DNA of 33,415 nt. Origin: an uncultured bacterium. GTDB taxonomy: Bacteria; Planctomycetota; Phycisphaerae; Phycisphaerales; UBA1924. The stretch spans positions 1-33,415 of the forward strand of contig CALKYH010000193.1 of assembly GCA_938003595.1 (NCBI GenBank), written 5' to 3'. Below, piece by piece: positions 8,095 to 17,700 of the stretch. A model generated the notes under the pieces. That model saw nothing but the letters and a program-made list of their open reading frames with translations, was not told the DNA's origin and made no database searches. Numbering within the stretch: position 1 is the first letter of the stretch; the number at the start of each line of letters is the position of its first letter. The position numbers were made by a program, and so were the translations under genes.

Positions 8095-8732
8095 CACAGG
8101 ATGCCCCCGAGATCGCGTCGCGCCCCGGCCGGACCCGGCCCGCGCTGCGTCTGGCGAGCGCGTCGCCGCGCCGATCGCTGCTGCTGCGGGAGCATGGGTT
8201 CGAGCACATCGCGAGCCCTGCGCCCGTGGACGATTCGGACCTGTCGCCGGGCTGTTCGACGCTGACGCAGTGGGCCGCGGGATTGGCGTACCTGAAGGCG
8301 CGGAGCGCCTGGGATGCGTTGAGTCCCGAGGAGCGAGCGTCGTCGGTCGTGCTCGGCGCCGACACGATCGTGATCAAGGACGGCGAGGCCATGGGCAAGC
8401 CGGCGGACCGGGCGGACGCCGAGCGGATGATCCGTCGGCTCTCGGGCGGCTCGCACGAGGTGACCAGCGGCGTGTGCGTGCTCTCGCCGGGCGAGGCCCG
8501 GCTGGTGTTCTCCGACACGGCGCTGGTGCGCGTGGGCGAGCTGACGGAGGACCAGATCGGGGTCTATCTCGCCAGCGGCGACTGGCGGGGCAAGGCCGGG
8601 GCGTACAACCTCTCGGAGCGGCTCGAGGCCGGCTGGCCGATCGAGTACGACGGCGACCCTGGAACGATCATGGGGCTGCCCATGCGTCGGTTGGCGCCCG
8701 CGCTGCGCCGGCGGTTGGAGGGCGATCGCTGA
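8088..8732 (+). CDS. maf: Maf family nucleoside triphosphate pyrophosphatase
   Basis: House-cleaning enzyme that hydrolyses non-canonical or excess NTPs (dTTP/UTP or modified bases) to monophosphate and pyrophosphate; 214 aa against the usual 190-210. The hallmark LASASPRRS is at residues ~24-32, LGADTIV in the middle with its catalytic Asp, then GKPAD and GKAGAY near the C-terminus, and the terminal MGLPMRRL block. Start GTG 8088 (or TTG 8091) overlaps the previous stop by 7 nt; there is no SD. The stop shares one base with the next ATG (TGATG), so it is coupled to the 3-TM gene. Its place among LPS genes may be operon convenience only. Confidence 0.88.
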   Translation: MLTQDAPEIASRPGRTRPALRLASASPRRSLLLREHGFEHIASPAPVDDSDLSPGCSTLTQWAAGLAYLKARSAWDALSPEERASSVVLGADTIVIKDGEAMGKPADRADAERMIRRLSGGSHEVTSGVCVLSPGEARLVFSDTALVRVGELTEDQIGVYLASGDWRGKAGAYNLSERLEAGWPIEYDGDPGTIMGLPMRRLAPALRRRLEGDR

Positions 8733-9127
8733 TGGGGCCGGGGATCGTCACACCGTGGCTCACGCTGCCGCTCGCCGCGATGTTGATGGCGCTGGTGGCG
8801 TGGCACGCCGCGGGGATCGATCGAAGCGACGAGCCCCCGAGCCGCAAGCGGATCCGGATCATGAACGGCTGGGTGATGCTGGTGTGCCTGCCGCTGCTGG
8901 CGACGGGGTTCTCGCTGGTGAACCCCGGGGCGCGCCCGAAGCTGTTCGCGGTGGTGTGGCTGGGGGCCAGCGCCCTGCTGCTGCTGAGCGTGGCGCTGGC
9001 GATCGCGGACGCGCTGAACACGGTGCGCCTGTCGCGGGCGAGAAAGGACCGGCTCGCGGACGAGCTGCGCATCCACGCGGCGCGGCGCTCGGCCGAGGCG
9101 AGCGGGGAGGCCGGCCGTGAGGGCTGA
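8732..9127 (+). CDS. small 3-TM membrane protein, unknown function
   Basis: A 131-aa protein. Three hydrophobic segments are plain: about residues 8-28 (WLTLPLAAMLMALVAWHAAG), 43-63 (GWVMLVCLPLLATGFSLV) and 70-94 (FAVVWLGASALLLLSVALA). A charged C-terminal tail follows (RLSRARKDRLADELRIHAAR) that could form a cytoplasmic helix. I recognise no family. It begins at TGATG with the maf stop and overlaps lpxK by 11 nt, so it is fixed between two LPS-related genes; a helper role in lipid A or core assembly is a guess from position only. Confidence 0.7.
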   Translation: MGPGIVTPWLTLPLAAMLMALVAWHAAGIDRSDEPPSRKRIRIMNGWVMLVCLPLLATGFSLVNPGARPKLFAVVWLGASALLLLSVALAIADALNTVRLSRARKDRLADELRIHAARRSAEASGEAGREG

Positions 9128-10178
9128 CGCTTCGCTGCAGAAAGGGCCCGCTCCGGCGCTGCTCGGGGCGCCGCTGGAGCCGATCTATCGCGCTGTCGTG
9201 GCGCGGCGCAACGCATCGTTCGATCGCGGGCGGCGCGTGAGCCGGCTCACCGTGCCGGTGGTCAGCGTGGGCAACATCAGCGTCGGCGGCACGGGCAAGA
9301 CCCCCATGGTCATGTGGTGCGTGCGGGCGTTGCGGGCCGCGGGGCGTCGGCCGGCGATCGGCATGCGAGGTTACGGCGCCCGCGTCAACAAGGGCGTCGC
9401 GTCGCCATCGGACGAGCAGGCCGAGTACATGGAGTCGCTGCCCGGCACGCCGATCGCGGCGGACCCGGACCGCGTGAGCGCCCTGCGCCGCCTGCTGCGT
9501 GACGACAAGACGGTGGACTGCGTCGTGCTCGACGACGGCTTCCAGCACCGATTCGTCGCGCGCGACCTGGACATCGTGCTCCTGGACGCCACCCGGGATC
9601 CCTTCGCCGATCGATGCCTTCCCGCGGGTTGGCTGCGCGAGCCAGTGGAGTCACTGGCGCGCGCGGGCGTGGTGGCGCTGACGCACGCCGAGCGCGTCAG
9701 CCGCGAGGCGATCGAGACGATCCGAGCCCGTGTCGGGCGCGTCGCGCCGAATGCGCGGGTGTTCGTCTCGCGCCACGAGTGGGACGGTCTGGAGGTCGGG
9801 CAGGAGTCCTGGCCCACCTCGCGTCTGGGCGGCATGCGCGTGCTGGCGCTCTGCGGTGTGGGCAACCCGGGCGCGTTCCTGGCCCAGGCGCGAACCGCCG
9901 GGGCCGAGGTCGTGCGGGAATCCGTGCGTCGGGACCACGCCCCGTACGACGGCGAGGCGGCCGCCCGGATCGTCGAGGAGGCGGCGACCCTGGGGTGCGA
10001 CGCGATCCTGACGACCTCCAAGGACTGGGTGAAGCTCCGGCTCGCGCTGGAGGAGATCGGCGCCGCGGGCAGCAGCGTGCCGTTCATCAGGCCGCGGCTG
10101 GCCATGGCGTTCGACGACGAAGCGGGGCTGCGGTCGCTGCTGCTGGCGTCCTGCGGCGGGGCGGCGCTGCTACGCTAA
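9117..10178 (+). CDS. lpxK: tetraacyldisaccharide 4'-kinase
   Basis: Phosphorylates the 4' position of the tetraacyl-disaccharide-1-phosphate to make lipid IVA, at the inner face of the inner membrane. 353 aa. The N-terminal amphipathic segment APLEPIYRAVVARRN is followed by VPVVSVGNISVGGTGKTP with the Walker A GGTGKT at residues 57-62, then RGYGARV and the DDGFQHR block, which carries the catalytic Asp, and LPAGWLREP. All are classic LpxK blocks. The GTG start at 9117 overlaps the 3-TM gene by 11 nt. Together with hldE, the heptosyltransferase and kdtA in this window, it shows the cell makes a lipid A-type outer membrane. Confidence 0.95.
   Translation: MRADASLQKGPAPALLGAPLEPIYRAVVARRNASFDRGRRVSRLTVPVVSVGNISVGGTGKTPMVMWCVRALRAAGRRPAIGMRGYGARVNKGVASPSDEQAEYMESLPGTPIAADPDRVSALRRLLRDDKTVDCVVLDDGFQHRFVARDLDIVLLDATRDPFADRCLPAGWLREPVESLARAGVVALTHAERVSREAIETIRARVGRVAPNARVFVSRHEWDGLEVGQESWPTSRLGGMRVLALCGVGNPGAFLAQARTAGAEVVRESVRRDHAPYDGEAAARIVEEAATLGCDAILTTSKDWVKLRLALEEIGAAGSSVPFIRPRLAMAFDDEAGLRSLLLASCGGAALLR
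10171..10176 (+). promoter_or_regulatory. possible -10 box (TACGCT) in front of hldE
   Basis: TACGCT ends 8 nt before the hldE ATG and overlaps the end of lpxK. It matches TANNNT only at the three key positions, and AAGGG in the gap could instead be a poor SD, so this is a weak call. Confidence 0.25.
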
Positions 10179-10184
10179 GGGCCT

Positions 10185-11699
10185 ATGGATTCGATCCTCT
10201 CAGCGCTGGCCCGGTGGCGGTCCGTGAAGGTCGCGGTGATCGGCGACTACATGCTGGATCAGCTCGTCTACGGCGACGCCGAGCGCCTGAGCCCCGATGC
10301 GCCAGTCCCGGTGCTGGCGGTGCGCGACACGCAGAACCGCCCCGGCGGCGCGGCGAATGTCTGTCTGGACCTCGTGGCGATGCGCGCGGAGGTCCGCGCC
10401 GTCGGCCTGACGGGCGCCGACGCGGAGGGCCAGATCCTGCGGGAGGCCCTGCGCAGCGCGACGGTGGGGGTGGAGGGCCTGACCGCCGACAGCTCGCGTC
10501 CGACGACGCTCAAGCGCAGCCTCATCGGCCTGGCCCAGCACCGGCACCCGCAGAAGATGTTCCGCATGGATGTCGAGGTGCGCACGCCGGTCTGCGGCGA
10601 GGCGGAGAAGGCCCTGCTGGCCGCGGCGCTGCGGGCGGTGGAGTGGGCCGAGGTGGTGTGCATCGAGGACTACAACAAGGGCGTGTGCTCGCCGACGGTC
10701 TGCGCGAAGGTGATCGAGCGCTGCCGCGCCCTGGGCAAGCCGGTCCTGGTGGACCCTGCGAGCATCGACGACTATTCGAAGTACCGCGGCGCTTCCTGCG
10801 TCACGCCCAACCGCAGCGAGGCGGAGCTGGCGGCCGGGATCGAGGCGCCGGGGCAGGAGTCGCCCGAGGCGCTGTCGGCGCACTGGGCCGCGCTCGCGAC
10901 GACGCTCTCGCAGCGCTTCGGCGTCGAGACGGTGGCGCTGACGCTGGACAAGCACGGCGCCCTGCTGCTGGAGAAGGGCGGCGCGCCGACGCACCTGCCC
11001 ACGGTGGCGAGGAAGGTGTACGACGTCACCGGCGCGGGCGACATGGTGCTCGCGGCGCTGGCGGCGGCGATCGGCAACGGCGTGGGCTGGGCCGACGCGG
11101 TGCGGTTCGCCAACGCCGCGGCGGGGCTGGAGGTCGAGATCTTCGGCGTGGAGCCCATCCCGCTCGAGCGCATCCATCACGCCCTGCTCGTGGACCACAA
11201 CCGCCTGGCCGGCAAGAGCCGCACGCTCGCGGAGGCGCTGATCGAGGTCGCGGCGCACCGGCGCGAGGGCCGGACGATCGTCTTCACCAACGGCTGCTTC
11301 GACCTGTTGCACGCCGGGCACATCGCGCTGCTCCGCCATGCGCGGACGCACGGGGATGTGCTGATCGTGGGCATGAACTCCGACGATTCCGTCCGCCGAC
11401 TCAAGGGGCCGGAGCGGCCGGTGCACAACGCCCAGGACCGCGCCGAGGTGCTCGGCGAGCTGGCGTCGGTGGACATGGTCGTGACCTACGAAGATGACAC
11501 GCCCGAGCGGCTGCTCGAGGCGCTTCGCCCGGATGTGCTCGTCAAGGGCGGCGACTACACGGTCGACAAGGTGGTCGGGCGCTCGATCGTGGAGGGCTAC
11601 GGCGGGCGCGTGGCGCTGGCGCCTGTGCTGGAGGGTCGCAGCACGACGAACGCCATCGGCAAGATCCGCTCGGGCCGCTCCGAGGCGGTGGGCACATGA
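10185..11699 (+). CDS. hldE: bifunctional heptose-7-phosphate kinase / heptose-1-phosphate adenylyltransferase
   Basis: Two steps of ADP-heptose synthesis for the LPS core in one cytoplasmic polypeptide of 504 aa, a normal length for HldE/RfaE. The N-terminal ribokinase-like domain (about 1-330) has the start VIGDYMLDQ, RPGGAANV and the anion-hole DVTGAGDM with catalytic Asp286. The C-terminal cytidylyltransferase-like domain (about 355-500) has TNGCFDLLHAGH (G370 to H379, the HxxGH-type nucleotide motif) and VKGGDYTVDKVVG. The start is 6 nt after the lpxK stop and its end overlaps nadC by 4 nt (ATGA). It supplies the donor for the heptosyltransferase at 7.0-8.1 kb. Confidence 0.95.
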   Translation: MDSILSALARWRSVKVAVIGDYMLDQLVYGDAERLSPDAPVPVLAVRDTQNRPGGAANVCLDLVAMRAEVRAVGLTGADAEGQILREALRSATVGVEGLTADSSRPTTLKRSLIGLAQHRHPQKMFRMDVEVRTPVCGEAEKALLAAALRAVEWAEVVCIEDYNKGVCSPTVCAKVIERCRALGKPVLVDPASIDDYSKYRGASCVTPNRSEAELAAGIEAPGQESPEALSAHWAALATTLSQRFGVETVALTLDKHGALLLEKGGAPTHLPTVARKVYDVTGAGDMVLAALAAAIGNGVGWADAVRFANAAAGLEVEIFGVEPIPLERIHHALLVDHNRLAGKSRTLAEALIEVAAHRREGRTIVFTNGCFDLLHAGHIALLRHARTHGDVLIVGMNSDDSVRRLKGPERPVHNAQDRAEVLGELASVDMVVTYEDDTPERLLEALRPDVLVKGGDYTVDKVVGRSIVEGYGGRVALAPVLEGRSTTNAIGKIRSGRSEAVGT

Positions 11700-12637
11700 G
11701 CGGGCCCGCGCGCGTCCCGGGGTCGCCCGACTGGAACGCCCTCTCGCTCCCCGCGTACTTCGAAGCGATCAGCGCCACCGGGCTGGTCCGGCGCGCGATC
11801 GAGCTGGCGCGCGACGAGGACCTGGGCCAGGCGGGGGATGTGTCCAGCGCCGCGATGATCGCCGAGGGCGTGACCGGCTGCGCGGCGCTCGCGGCCCGCG
11901 CGCCGGGCGTGGCGGCGGGGCTCGCGTGCGTGCCGGACATGCTCCAGGTCTTCGGCGGGCGCTGCCGCTGGGCGGCTGTGGCGAAGGACGGTGAATTGGT
12001 TCAAGCCGGTCAAGCGGCGGGGGAGATCACCGGGCCGCTCGCGGACATCCTCGCCATCGAACGCACACTGTTGAACATGGTCTGCCGGCTCTCCGGCGTG
12101 GCGACGCTGACCGCGCGCTATGTCGAGGCGATCGCGGGCACGCGGGCGAAGATCTACGACACCCGCAAGACCACTCCGGGCCTGCGCCTGCTGGAGAAGT
12201 ACGCCGTCCGCTGCGGCGGGGGCATGAGCCACCGCATGGGCCTGTACGACGCGGCCCTGCTGAAGGACAACCACCTCGCCCACATCCCCGAGGGCACGCT
12301 GGCGGAGCGGATCTCCCAGGCCGCGGCCAGGGCGCGGGGCGCCGGGCCGATCGCGTTCGTCGAGGTGGAGGTGGACACGCTGGCGCAGCTGCGGGAGGTT
12401 CTGACTCTGCCGGCGGGCGTGGTGGACATCGTGCTGCTGGACAACATGGCGCCGCCGACGCTCGCGGAAGCGGCGGCGCTGCGGGATCGCTCGGCGGCCA
12501 GGCCGCTGCTGGAAGCCAGCGGCGGCGTGTCGATGGAATCGCTCCGGGCGATCGCGGAAACGGGCGTGGAGCGCATCAGCGTGGGCCGGCTCACGCATTC
12601 TGCTCCCGCGTTGGATTTCGGTCTCGATCTGCTCTGA
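11696..12637 (+). CDS. nadC: nicotinate-nucleotide pyrophosphorylase (carboxylating)
   Basis: Converts quinolinate and PRPP to nicotinate mononucleotide in de novo NAD synthesis; cytoplasmic, 313 aa (family 280-300, with a slightly long N-terminus). Visible motifs: EDLGQAGDVSS near the start, ERTLLNMVCRLSGVAT, the PRPP/quinolinate-binding KIYDTRKTTPGLR, then RCGGGMSHRMGLYD and LLKDNHL with substrate-binding Arg/His/Lys, and the C-terminal EASGGVSMES. The ATG overlaps the hldE stop by 4 nt, so it is co-expressed with the LPS genes although the pathway is unrelated. Confidence 0.95.
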   Translation: MSGPARVPGSPDWNALSLPAYFEAISATGLVRRAIELARDEDLGQAGDVSSAAMIAEGVTGCAALAARAPGVAAGLACVPDMLQVFGGRCRWAAVAKDGELVQAGQAAGEITGPLADILAIERTLLNMVCRLSGVATLTARYVEAIAGTRAKIYDTRKTTPGLRLLEKYAVRCGGGMSHRMGLYDAALLKDNHLAHIPEGTLAERISQAAARARGAGPIAFVEVEVDTLAQLREVLTLPAGVVDIVLLDNMAPPTLAEAAALRDRSAARPLLEASGGVSMESLRAIAETGVERISVGRLTHSAPALDFGLDLL

Positions 12638-12672
12638 TGGCATCCGGCGGGCGCCGGGAAGGAGATGCTTCG

Positions 12673-13725
12673 ATGATGCTTGCGATGGCGGCCTTGAGCG
12701 CAGCGGTGTTCGCGACCCCGGCGAAAGGGCCCGAGGCGCAGGTCGAGCGGGCGCGGCTCGAGGCGAACATCCGTGCGCTGCCGGAGCTGCGGGCGCTGTG
12801 GGTGGAGCCGGAGCGACAGGCCGGTCTGCTCGAGGCCGAGCGCGTGGTCGAGGGCAAGCTCCGGGCCCTCGGCTACGAGCCGGTCTCGCAGCAGCTCGAG
12901 TGGACGACCGGCGGCGAGGTCCGGGTCCGGCGCGAGGGCCAGTGGGCGATGATCCCCGACCCCGAGCCCAACCGCTGGCGCAACCTCTATGTGGACATCC
13001 CCGGGCGCACGAAGCCGCAGGAGGTGATCCTCATCGCGGCGCACTTCGACGCGCGCGAGGACACGCCCGGCGCCGACGACAATGCCTCGGGCGTCGCCGG
13101 CGTGCTGGAGCTGGCGCGCGTCCTGAAGGACCGGCCCATGGACCGCACCGTGCGCCTGGCGTTCTTCAACCTGGAGGAGGTCGGCCTGATCGGCGCCCGC
13201 GAGCACGCGAAGTGGATGCAGGAGCGGATCGAGGCGGGCACGGAGTCCCTCGTCGGCATGGTGAGCGTCGAGATGATCGGCTTTTTCTGCGATGAGCCCG
13301 GCTGCCAGAAGAGCCCGATCCCGCCCATTCCCGGCGTGTTCACGCCGCCGGACAAGGGCGACGCGATCGTGCTCGTGGGGACGCAGGCCTCGGCGCCGTT
13401 CGTGCGCGAGCTGGCGGCGGGGATGCGCGAGGCGGAGGCGCGTATTCCGCTGTTCGTGCTGGATTTCGTGCCCGGCAACGCCGAGGTCATGCCGGACCTG
13501 CGCCGCTCGGACCACGCGGAGTTCTGGGACATCGGCGCCCCCGCGGCGATGCTCACCGACACCTCGGAGTTCCGCAATCCGAATTACCACAAGCCCTCGG
13601 ACACGATCGAAACGCTGGACCTCGATCGCATGACGCTCGTGGTGCGCGCCCTGGCCGGCGCGGTCTGGCGGATGGCCGGGCCGATCGGAGCGACGCCGGA
13701 GAGCGGCGTCGCCCCGAGCCCGTGA
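12673..13725 (+). CDS. exported M28-family zinc metallopeptidase
   Basis: Likely aminopeptidase outside the cytoplasm. It has 350 aa with a short signal peptide (MMLAMAALSAAVFATPAKG). The di-zinc site is complete: H124 (AAHFDARED), D135/D136 (GADDNASG), E168/E169 (NLEEVG, catalytic base plus ligand), E200 (SVEMIG, where many members have Asp) and H306 (NYHKPSDT). The start at ATG 12673 is preferred because a strong AAGGAG sits 8 nt before it and the signal peptide begins there; an earlier in-frame ATG at 12637 shares a base with the nadC stop. It is the last gene of the rightward run. Its 3' end contains an 8-bp inverted repeat and it is convergent with the PEP-CTERM-like gene (18-nt gap). 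Confidence 0.9.
   Translation: MMLAMAALSAAVFATPAKGPEAQVERARLEANIRALPELRALWVEPERQAGLLEAERVVEGKLRALGYEPVSQQLEWTTGGEVRVRREGQWAMIPDPEPNRWRNLYVDIPGRTKPQEVILIAAHFDAREDTPGADDNASGVAGVLELARVLKDRPMDRTVRLAFFNLEEVGLIGAREHAKWMQERIEAGTESLVGMVSVEMIGFFCDEPGCQKSPIPPIPGVFTPPDKGDAIVLVGTQASAPFVRELAAGMREAEARIPLFVLDFVPGNAEVMPDLRRSDHAEFWDIGAPAAMLTDTSEFRNPNYHKPSDTIETLDLDRMTLVVRALAGAVWRMAGPIGATPESGVAPSP
13690..13712. terminator. perfect 8-bp stem at convergent gene ends, possible bidirectional terminator
   Basis: GCGACGCC and GGCGTCGC form a perfect 8-bp stem around a 7-nt loop, inside the last codons of the M28 peptidase gene and just beyond the stop of the convergent gene. There is no U-tract on either strand, so intrinsic termination is uncertain. 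Confidence 0.35.
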
Positions 13726-13743
13726 ACGACAGGAGATGGTGCG

Positions 13744-14379
13744 TCAGCGCCGGCGCCGACGAAGGCCCATGAGGCCCGTGGCGCCGAGCAGCGCCGCGCC
13801 GCCGGGGGCCGGGACGGCCGCGATCTCGCGGACGCTGACATTGTCGAGGCCCCAGGACTCGTTGCTCATGGGCTCGAGGCCCTGGGCGAAGAACTCGATG
13901 GTCGTGTTCGCGGCGTCGGAGGTGAACAGCATCGAGAGGTGGAAGACCGAATCGTTCCACCAGCCGAAGCCGAACTCGCCTGCACGGTCGGGGCGGCTGG
14001 CGTAGGTCTGCGGGCCGTCGAAGCCGCTGAAGGTCTCCTTGAAGACCTCCTGGCCGGCGATGCGGACGCCGAAGGAGTCCGGGCCCCAGGGGGTGTCGGA
14101 GCCGTCCCAGGAGTCGATGGCGTAGAAGTCGAAGCTCAGCTCGTGCTGCACGCCGGCCTTGAGCGCGATCGACATGGTGGCGGAGGTGTTGCCGAAGCGT
14201 CCGAGGAAGCGGGACAGGCCGACCGTCTGCGCGACGACATCGACCGACCACACGCCGCTGGGCGTGCCGGATTCGAAGTCCGTCGAGTAGACGGTGGCGT
14301 CGGGACCGCCCGCGAGCGCCGAGGCGCCGGTGAGCAGACCCGCAAGGGCGACGGTGACGGTGTTGACGCGGGGTGACAT
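13744..14379 (-). CDS. PEP-CTERM-like sorted surface protein
   Basis: A 211-aa secreted protein with an N-terminal signal peptide (MSPRVNTVTVALAGLLTGAS ALAGG). The middle is beta-rich (YSTDFESGTPSGVWSVDVV..., SFDFYAIDSWDGSD, then WGLDNVSVREI), the texture of a lectin/jelly-roll domain as seen in many PEP-CTERM proteins. The C-terminus is the sorting tail: VPAPGGAALLG, a short hydrophobic helix, then GLRRRRR. VPAPG is a variant of the canonical VPEP motif; such tails are cut by an exosortase or relative, which is not in this window. ATG 14379 is chosen for the signal peptide and the GGAG 9 nt upstream; the frame is open further up. It is convergent with the M28 gene. Binding partner unknown. 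Confidence 0.82.
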   Translation of the reverse strand: MSPRVNTVTVALAGLLTGASALAGGPDATVYSTDFESGTPSGVWSVDVVAQTVGLSRFLGRFGNTSATMSIALKAGVQHELSFDFYAIDSWDGSDTPWGPDSFGVRIAGQEVFKETFSGFDGPQTYASRPDRAGEFGFGWWNDSVFHLSMLFTSDAANTTIEFFAQGLEPMSNESWGLDNVSVREIAAVPAPGGAALLGATGLMGLRRRRR

Positions 14380-14710
14380 CTCTCTGATCTCCTGTCGCGG
14401 GCCGATCCCGGCGGCGCGCAGCGACGGCGCGACGGCGGGAAGCCGTGAGTTGGGCTGCGCGCGGCGACATCCCTGCACCTCGCGCCGGAACAAATGGCGA
14501 TGGACGACTCTTTCTCTCTCCGTCGCCTCCGCGGCGGAGCTCCCCGCGCTGTGCTCGCGGGGCTCTCTGCCCACATCATGCGCCGTCGTCGTAGGCAGGC
14601 AACCTCGCGGCGCGCCGCCGGCTCGGGGGAGTTCGGCCTGTGCGGGCTTTGCGGGCTGCGCGGCGCGGACGCTCCCGGCGCTCGAGTTCTTAGCGGACTC
14701 TGCGTGGCGT
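14380..14710 (-). other. 331-nt intergenic/leader region with two palindromes
   Basis: Non-coding stretch between the dnaE2 stop and the PEP-CTERM-like start. It contains a 13-base palindrome CTCCGCGGCGGAG (14527-14539) and next to it a 7-bp stem CCCCGCG/CGCGGGG with a 7-nt loop (14542-14562). Neither is followed by a T-run, so neither is a good intrinsic terminator. The region could be the dnaE2 terminator zone or a structured 5' leader of the downstream gene. No convincing promoter and no gene seen; reading frames crossing it are low-complexity Arg/Ala/Gly translations. Confidence 0.4.
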
Positions 14711-17700
14711 TCAATGGAAATCGCGCGAGGCCGAGACCAGGCCCGGCGCCGCCCGGGCCAGGTCCTGCACGCTGGTGGTCACCACATGCACGACATCGCC
14801 GTCGCGCTCCACATGGCCCCGGGCCAGCAGGGCCACGCCGTGCCGGGCCGCGGCCCGGTAGCGCTGGTAGATCTTCGGACGCATCACCAGATTGGCGATC
14901 CCCGTCTCGTCCTCGAGGGTGATGAACACCACGCCGGACGCCGTCGCCGGGCGCTGGCGGACGAGCGTCACGCCCGAGACGGCGATGCGCGAGCCGGTGG
15001 GCCAGCGGGCCTGGTCGCGCAGCTCGGCGTTGGGCGTCACGCCCGCGCGGTCCATGCGTTCGCGCAGGAACGACATCGGGTGGGCTTTGAGCGACAGGCC
15101 CGCGGCGGCGTAATCCCACGCGACCTGTCGGAACGGCGCCATCTCGGGCAGCGCCGCGGGCGGCTCACGGGGGTCGCGGGTTTCGACCTGCTCGAACAGC
15201 GGCAGGCGCTCGTCGCGCAGGCGGCGGATCTGCCAGAGGGCCTGCTGGCGGTCGAGGCCCATGGATTGAAAGGCGTCGGCGCCGGCGAGGCGGCGGAGGG
15301 GCGCGACGCGCACGCCGCCGGCGCGCCGGAGGGCTTCGATGGTGTCGAAGGGCCCGTGGCTGCGGACGGCGTCGGCCAGGGCGCGGGCCTCGTCCTCGCG
15401 CAGGCCGGAGACCAGGCGCATGCCCAGCCGGAGCGCGGGGCCCCGATCGAGTTGGAGGTCCTCAAGGGTGCAGTCCCACGCGCTGTGCAGGACATCGACG
15501 GGGCGGACCTCGACCCCGTGCTCGGCGGCGTCGCGAACGATCTGCGCGGGGGCGTAGAAGCCCATGGGCTGGCTGTTGAGCAGCGCCGCGGCGAACTCGG
15601 CGGGGCGATGGCGCTTCAGCCACGCGGAGACATAGACGATCAGCGCGAAGGACGCGGCGTGGGACTCGGGGAATCCGTACTCGCTGAAGCCCTTGATCTG
15701 CTCGAAGCAGCGCTCGGCGAAGTCGCGGGAGTAGCCCCGGGCGGTCATGCCGGCGACGATCTTCTCGCCGAAGGTGTAGATGATCTTCTGCTTGCTCTTC
15801 CACGCGGCGATGGCGCGCCGGAGGGCGTCGGCCTCGCCGGGGGTGAAGCCGGCGCAGTGGATCGCCAGCGCCATGGCCTGCTCCTGGAACAGCGGGACGC
15901 CGAGCGTGCGGGCGAGGATGGTGCGGACGGTGTCGTCGGGGTAGGCGACCGCCTCCTGCCCGCGCCGGCGGCGCAGGTAGGGGTGCACCATCTTGCCCTG
16001 GATCGGCCCCGGGCGCACGATCGCGACCTCGATCACCAGGTCGTAGTAGCAGCGCGGGCGCAGGCGGGGCAGCATCGTCATCTGCGCGCGGGACTCGATC
16101 TGGAACACGCCGATGGTGTCGGCGCGGCAGATGGCGTCGTAGACCGCCGGGTCCTCCGGGGGGACGGTGTGGAACTCCAGCGCCGGCCCGGTCTCGCCCC
16201 GTTGCTGGTCGGTGTCGCGGACGAGGTCGAACGCCTTGCGCAGGCAGGTGAGCATGCCCAGGCCCAGCACATCGATCTTGAGCATGCCCAGGGCCTCGAT
16301 GTCGTCCTTGTCCCACTCGATGACCGTGCGGTCGGGCATGGCGGCGTTCTCGATGGGGACGGACTCGCTCAGCGGCCCGCGCGTGATGACGAAGCCGCCC
16401 ACATGCTGGGAGAGGTGGCGCGGGAAGCCCAGGATCTCCGCGGACAGCTCCGCCAGGCGTGCGATCATGCCGCTGGTCGGGTCCAGCCCCAGCTCGCGCA
16501 GACGCTCGGGCTTCACCGAGCCGCGCTCCCACCAGTCCATGCTCTTGGAGAGCCGGTCCACCATGTCCAGCGACAGGCCCAGCGCCTTGCCCACCTCGCG
16601 CACGGCGCTGCGCCCCCGGTAGGTGATGACCTCCGCCGTCAGGGCGGCGCGGTGACGGCCGTACTTCGAGTAGATGTGCTGGATCACCTCCTCGCGCCGC
16701 TCGTGCTCGAAGTCGATGTCGATGTCCGGCGGCTCGTTCCGCTCGCGGCTGATGAAGCGCTCGAACAGCAGGTCCACGCGGCTGGGGTCCACGGCGGTGA
16801 TCGCCAGGCAGTAGCACACCGCCGAGTTCGCCGCGGCGCCCCGGCCCTGGCACAGGATCCCGCGCGCGCGAGCGAACACCACGATCTCGTGCACGGTCAG
16901 GAAGTACGGCGCGTAGCGGAGCTCCTCGATCAGGGCCAGCTCGTGCCGGATCTGGCGGTCGACCTTTTCCGGCACGCCGCCGGGGTAGCGCTCCGCGGCG
17001 CCCTTCCAGGTCAGCGCCGTCAGATGCTCCATGGGCGTCGAGCCGGCGGGGCAGGTCTCCTCGGGGTACTCGTAGCGGAGCTGGTCCAGCGAGAACGCGC
17101 CCGCACGACGGGCGATCTGCACGGTGCGCTCCACCGCGCCGGGGAACGACGCGAACAGCCGGGCCATTTCCTGAGCCGGCTTGAGGTGGCGCTCGGCGTT
17201 GGCGAGCAGACGCAGCCCGGCGTTGTCCAGCGTGCAGCCGTGCCGGATGCAGGTCAGCACATCCTGCAGGGCGCGGCGCCGGGGCGTGTGGGCGTGGACA
17301 TCGTTGAGGGCGACCAGCGGCGCCCGGATGTGCGTGGCGAGCTGGGCGATCCGCCCCAGGCGCTCGTCGTCGTCGTGGTCGTAGCAGCGCGAGGCGCCGA
17401 GGGAGAAGCGGTCGTCGTCGAACATGGCGCGCAGGCCGCGCAGGGCGTCGAGGTAGACCTCGTCGAAGCCGGCGAGCCCCTCGTGCGCCGGCGGCGGCAG
17501 CGCGACGGCGAGCAGGCCCTCCTGACGCTCGGCCAGGTCGTGGGGCCAGAGATAGCAGTGCGCCTTGGGCGCGCGCCGCTTGCCGAGGGTGAGCAGGGCG
17601 CACAGGCGCCCGTAGGAGGCGCGGTCCGTCGGGTAGACCAGGGCGGAGATCCGGCGCGCCGTCTCGGCCGGCTCGTCGCGGGCGGGTGGATCGAGCAACA

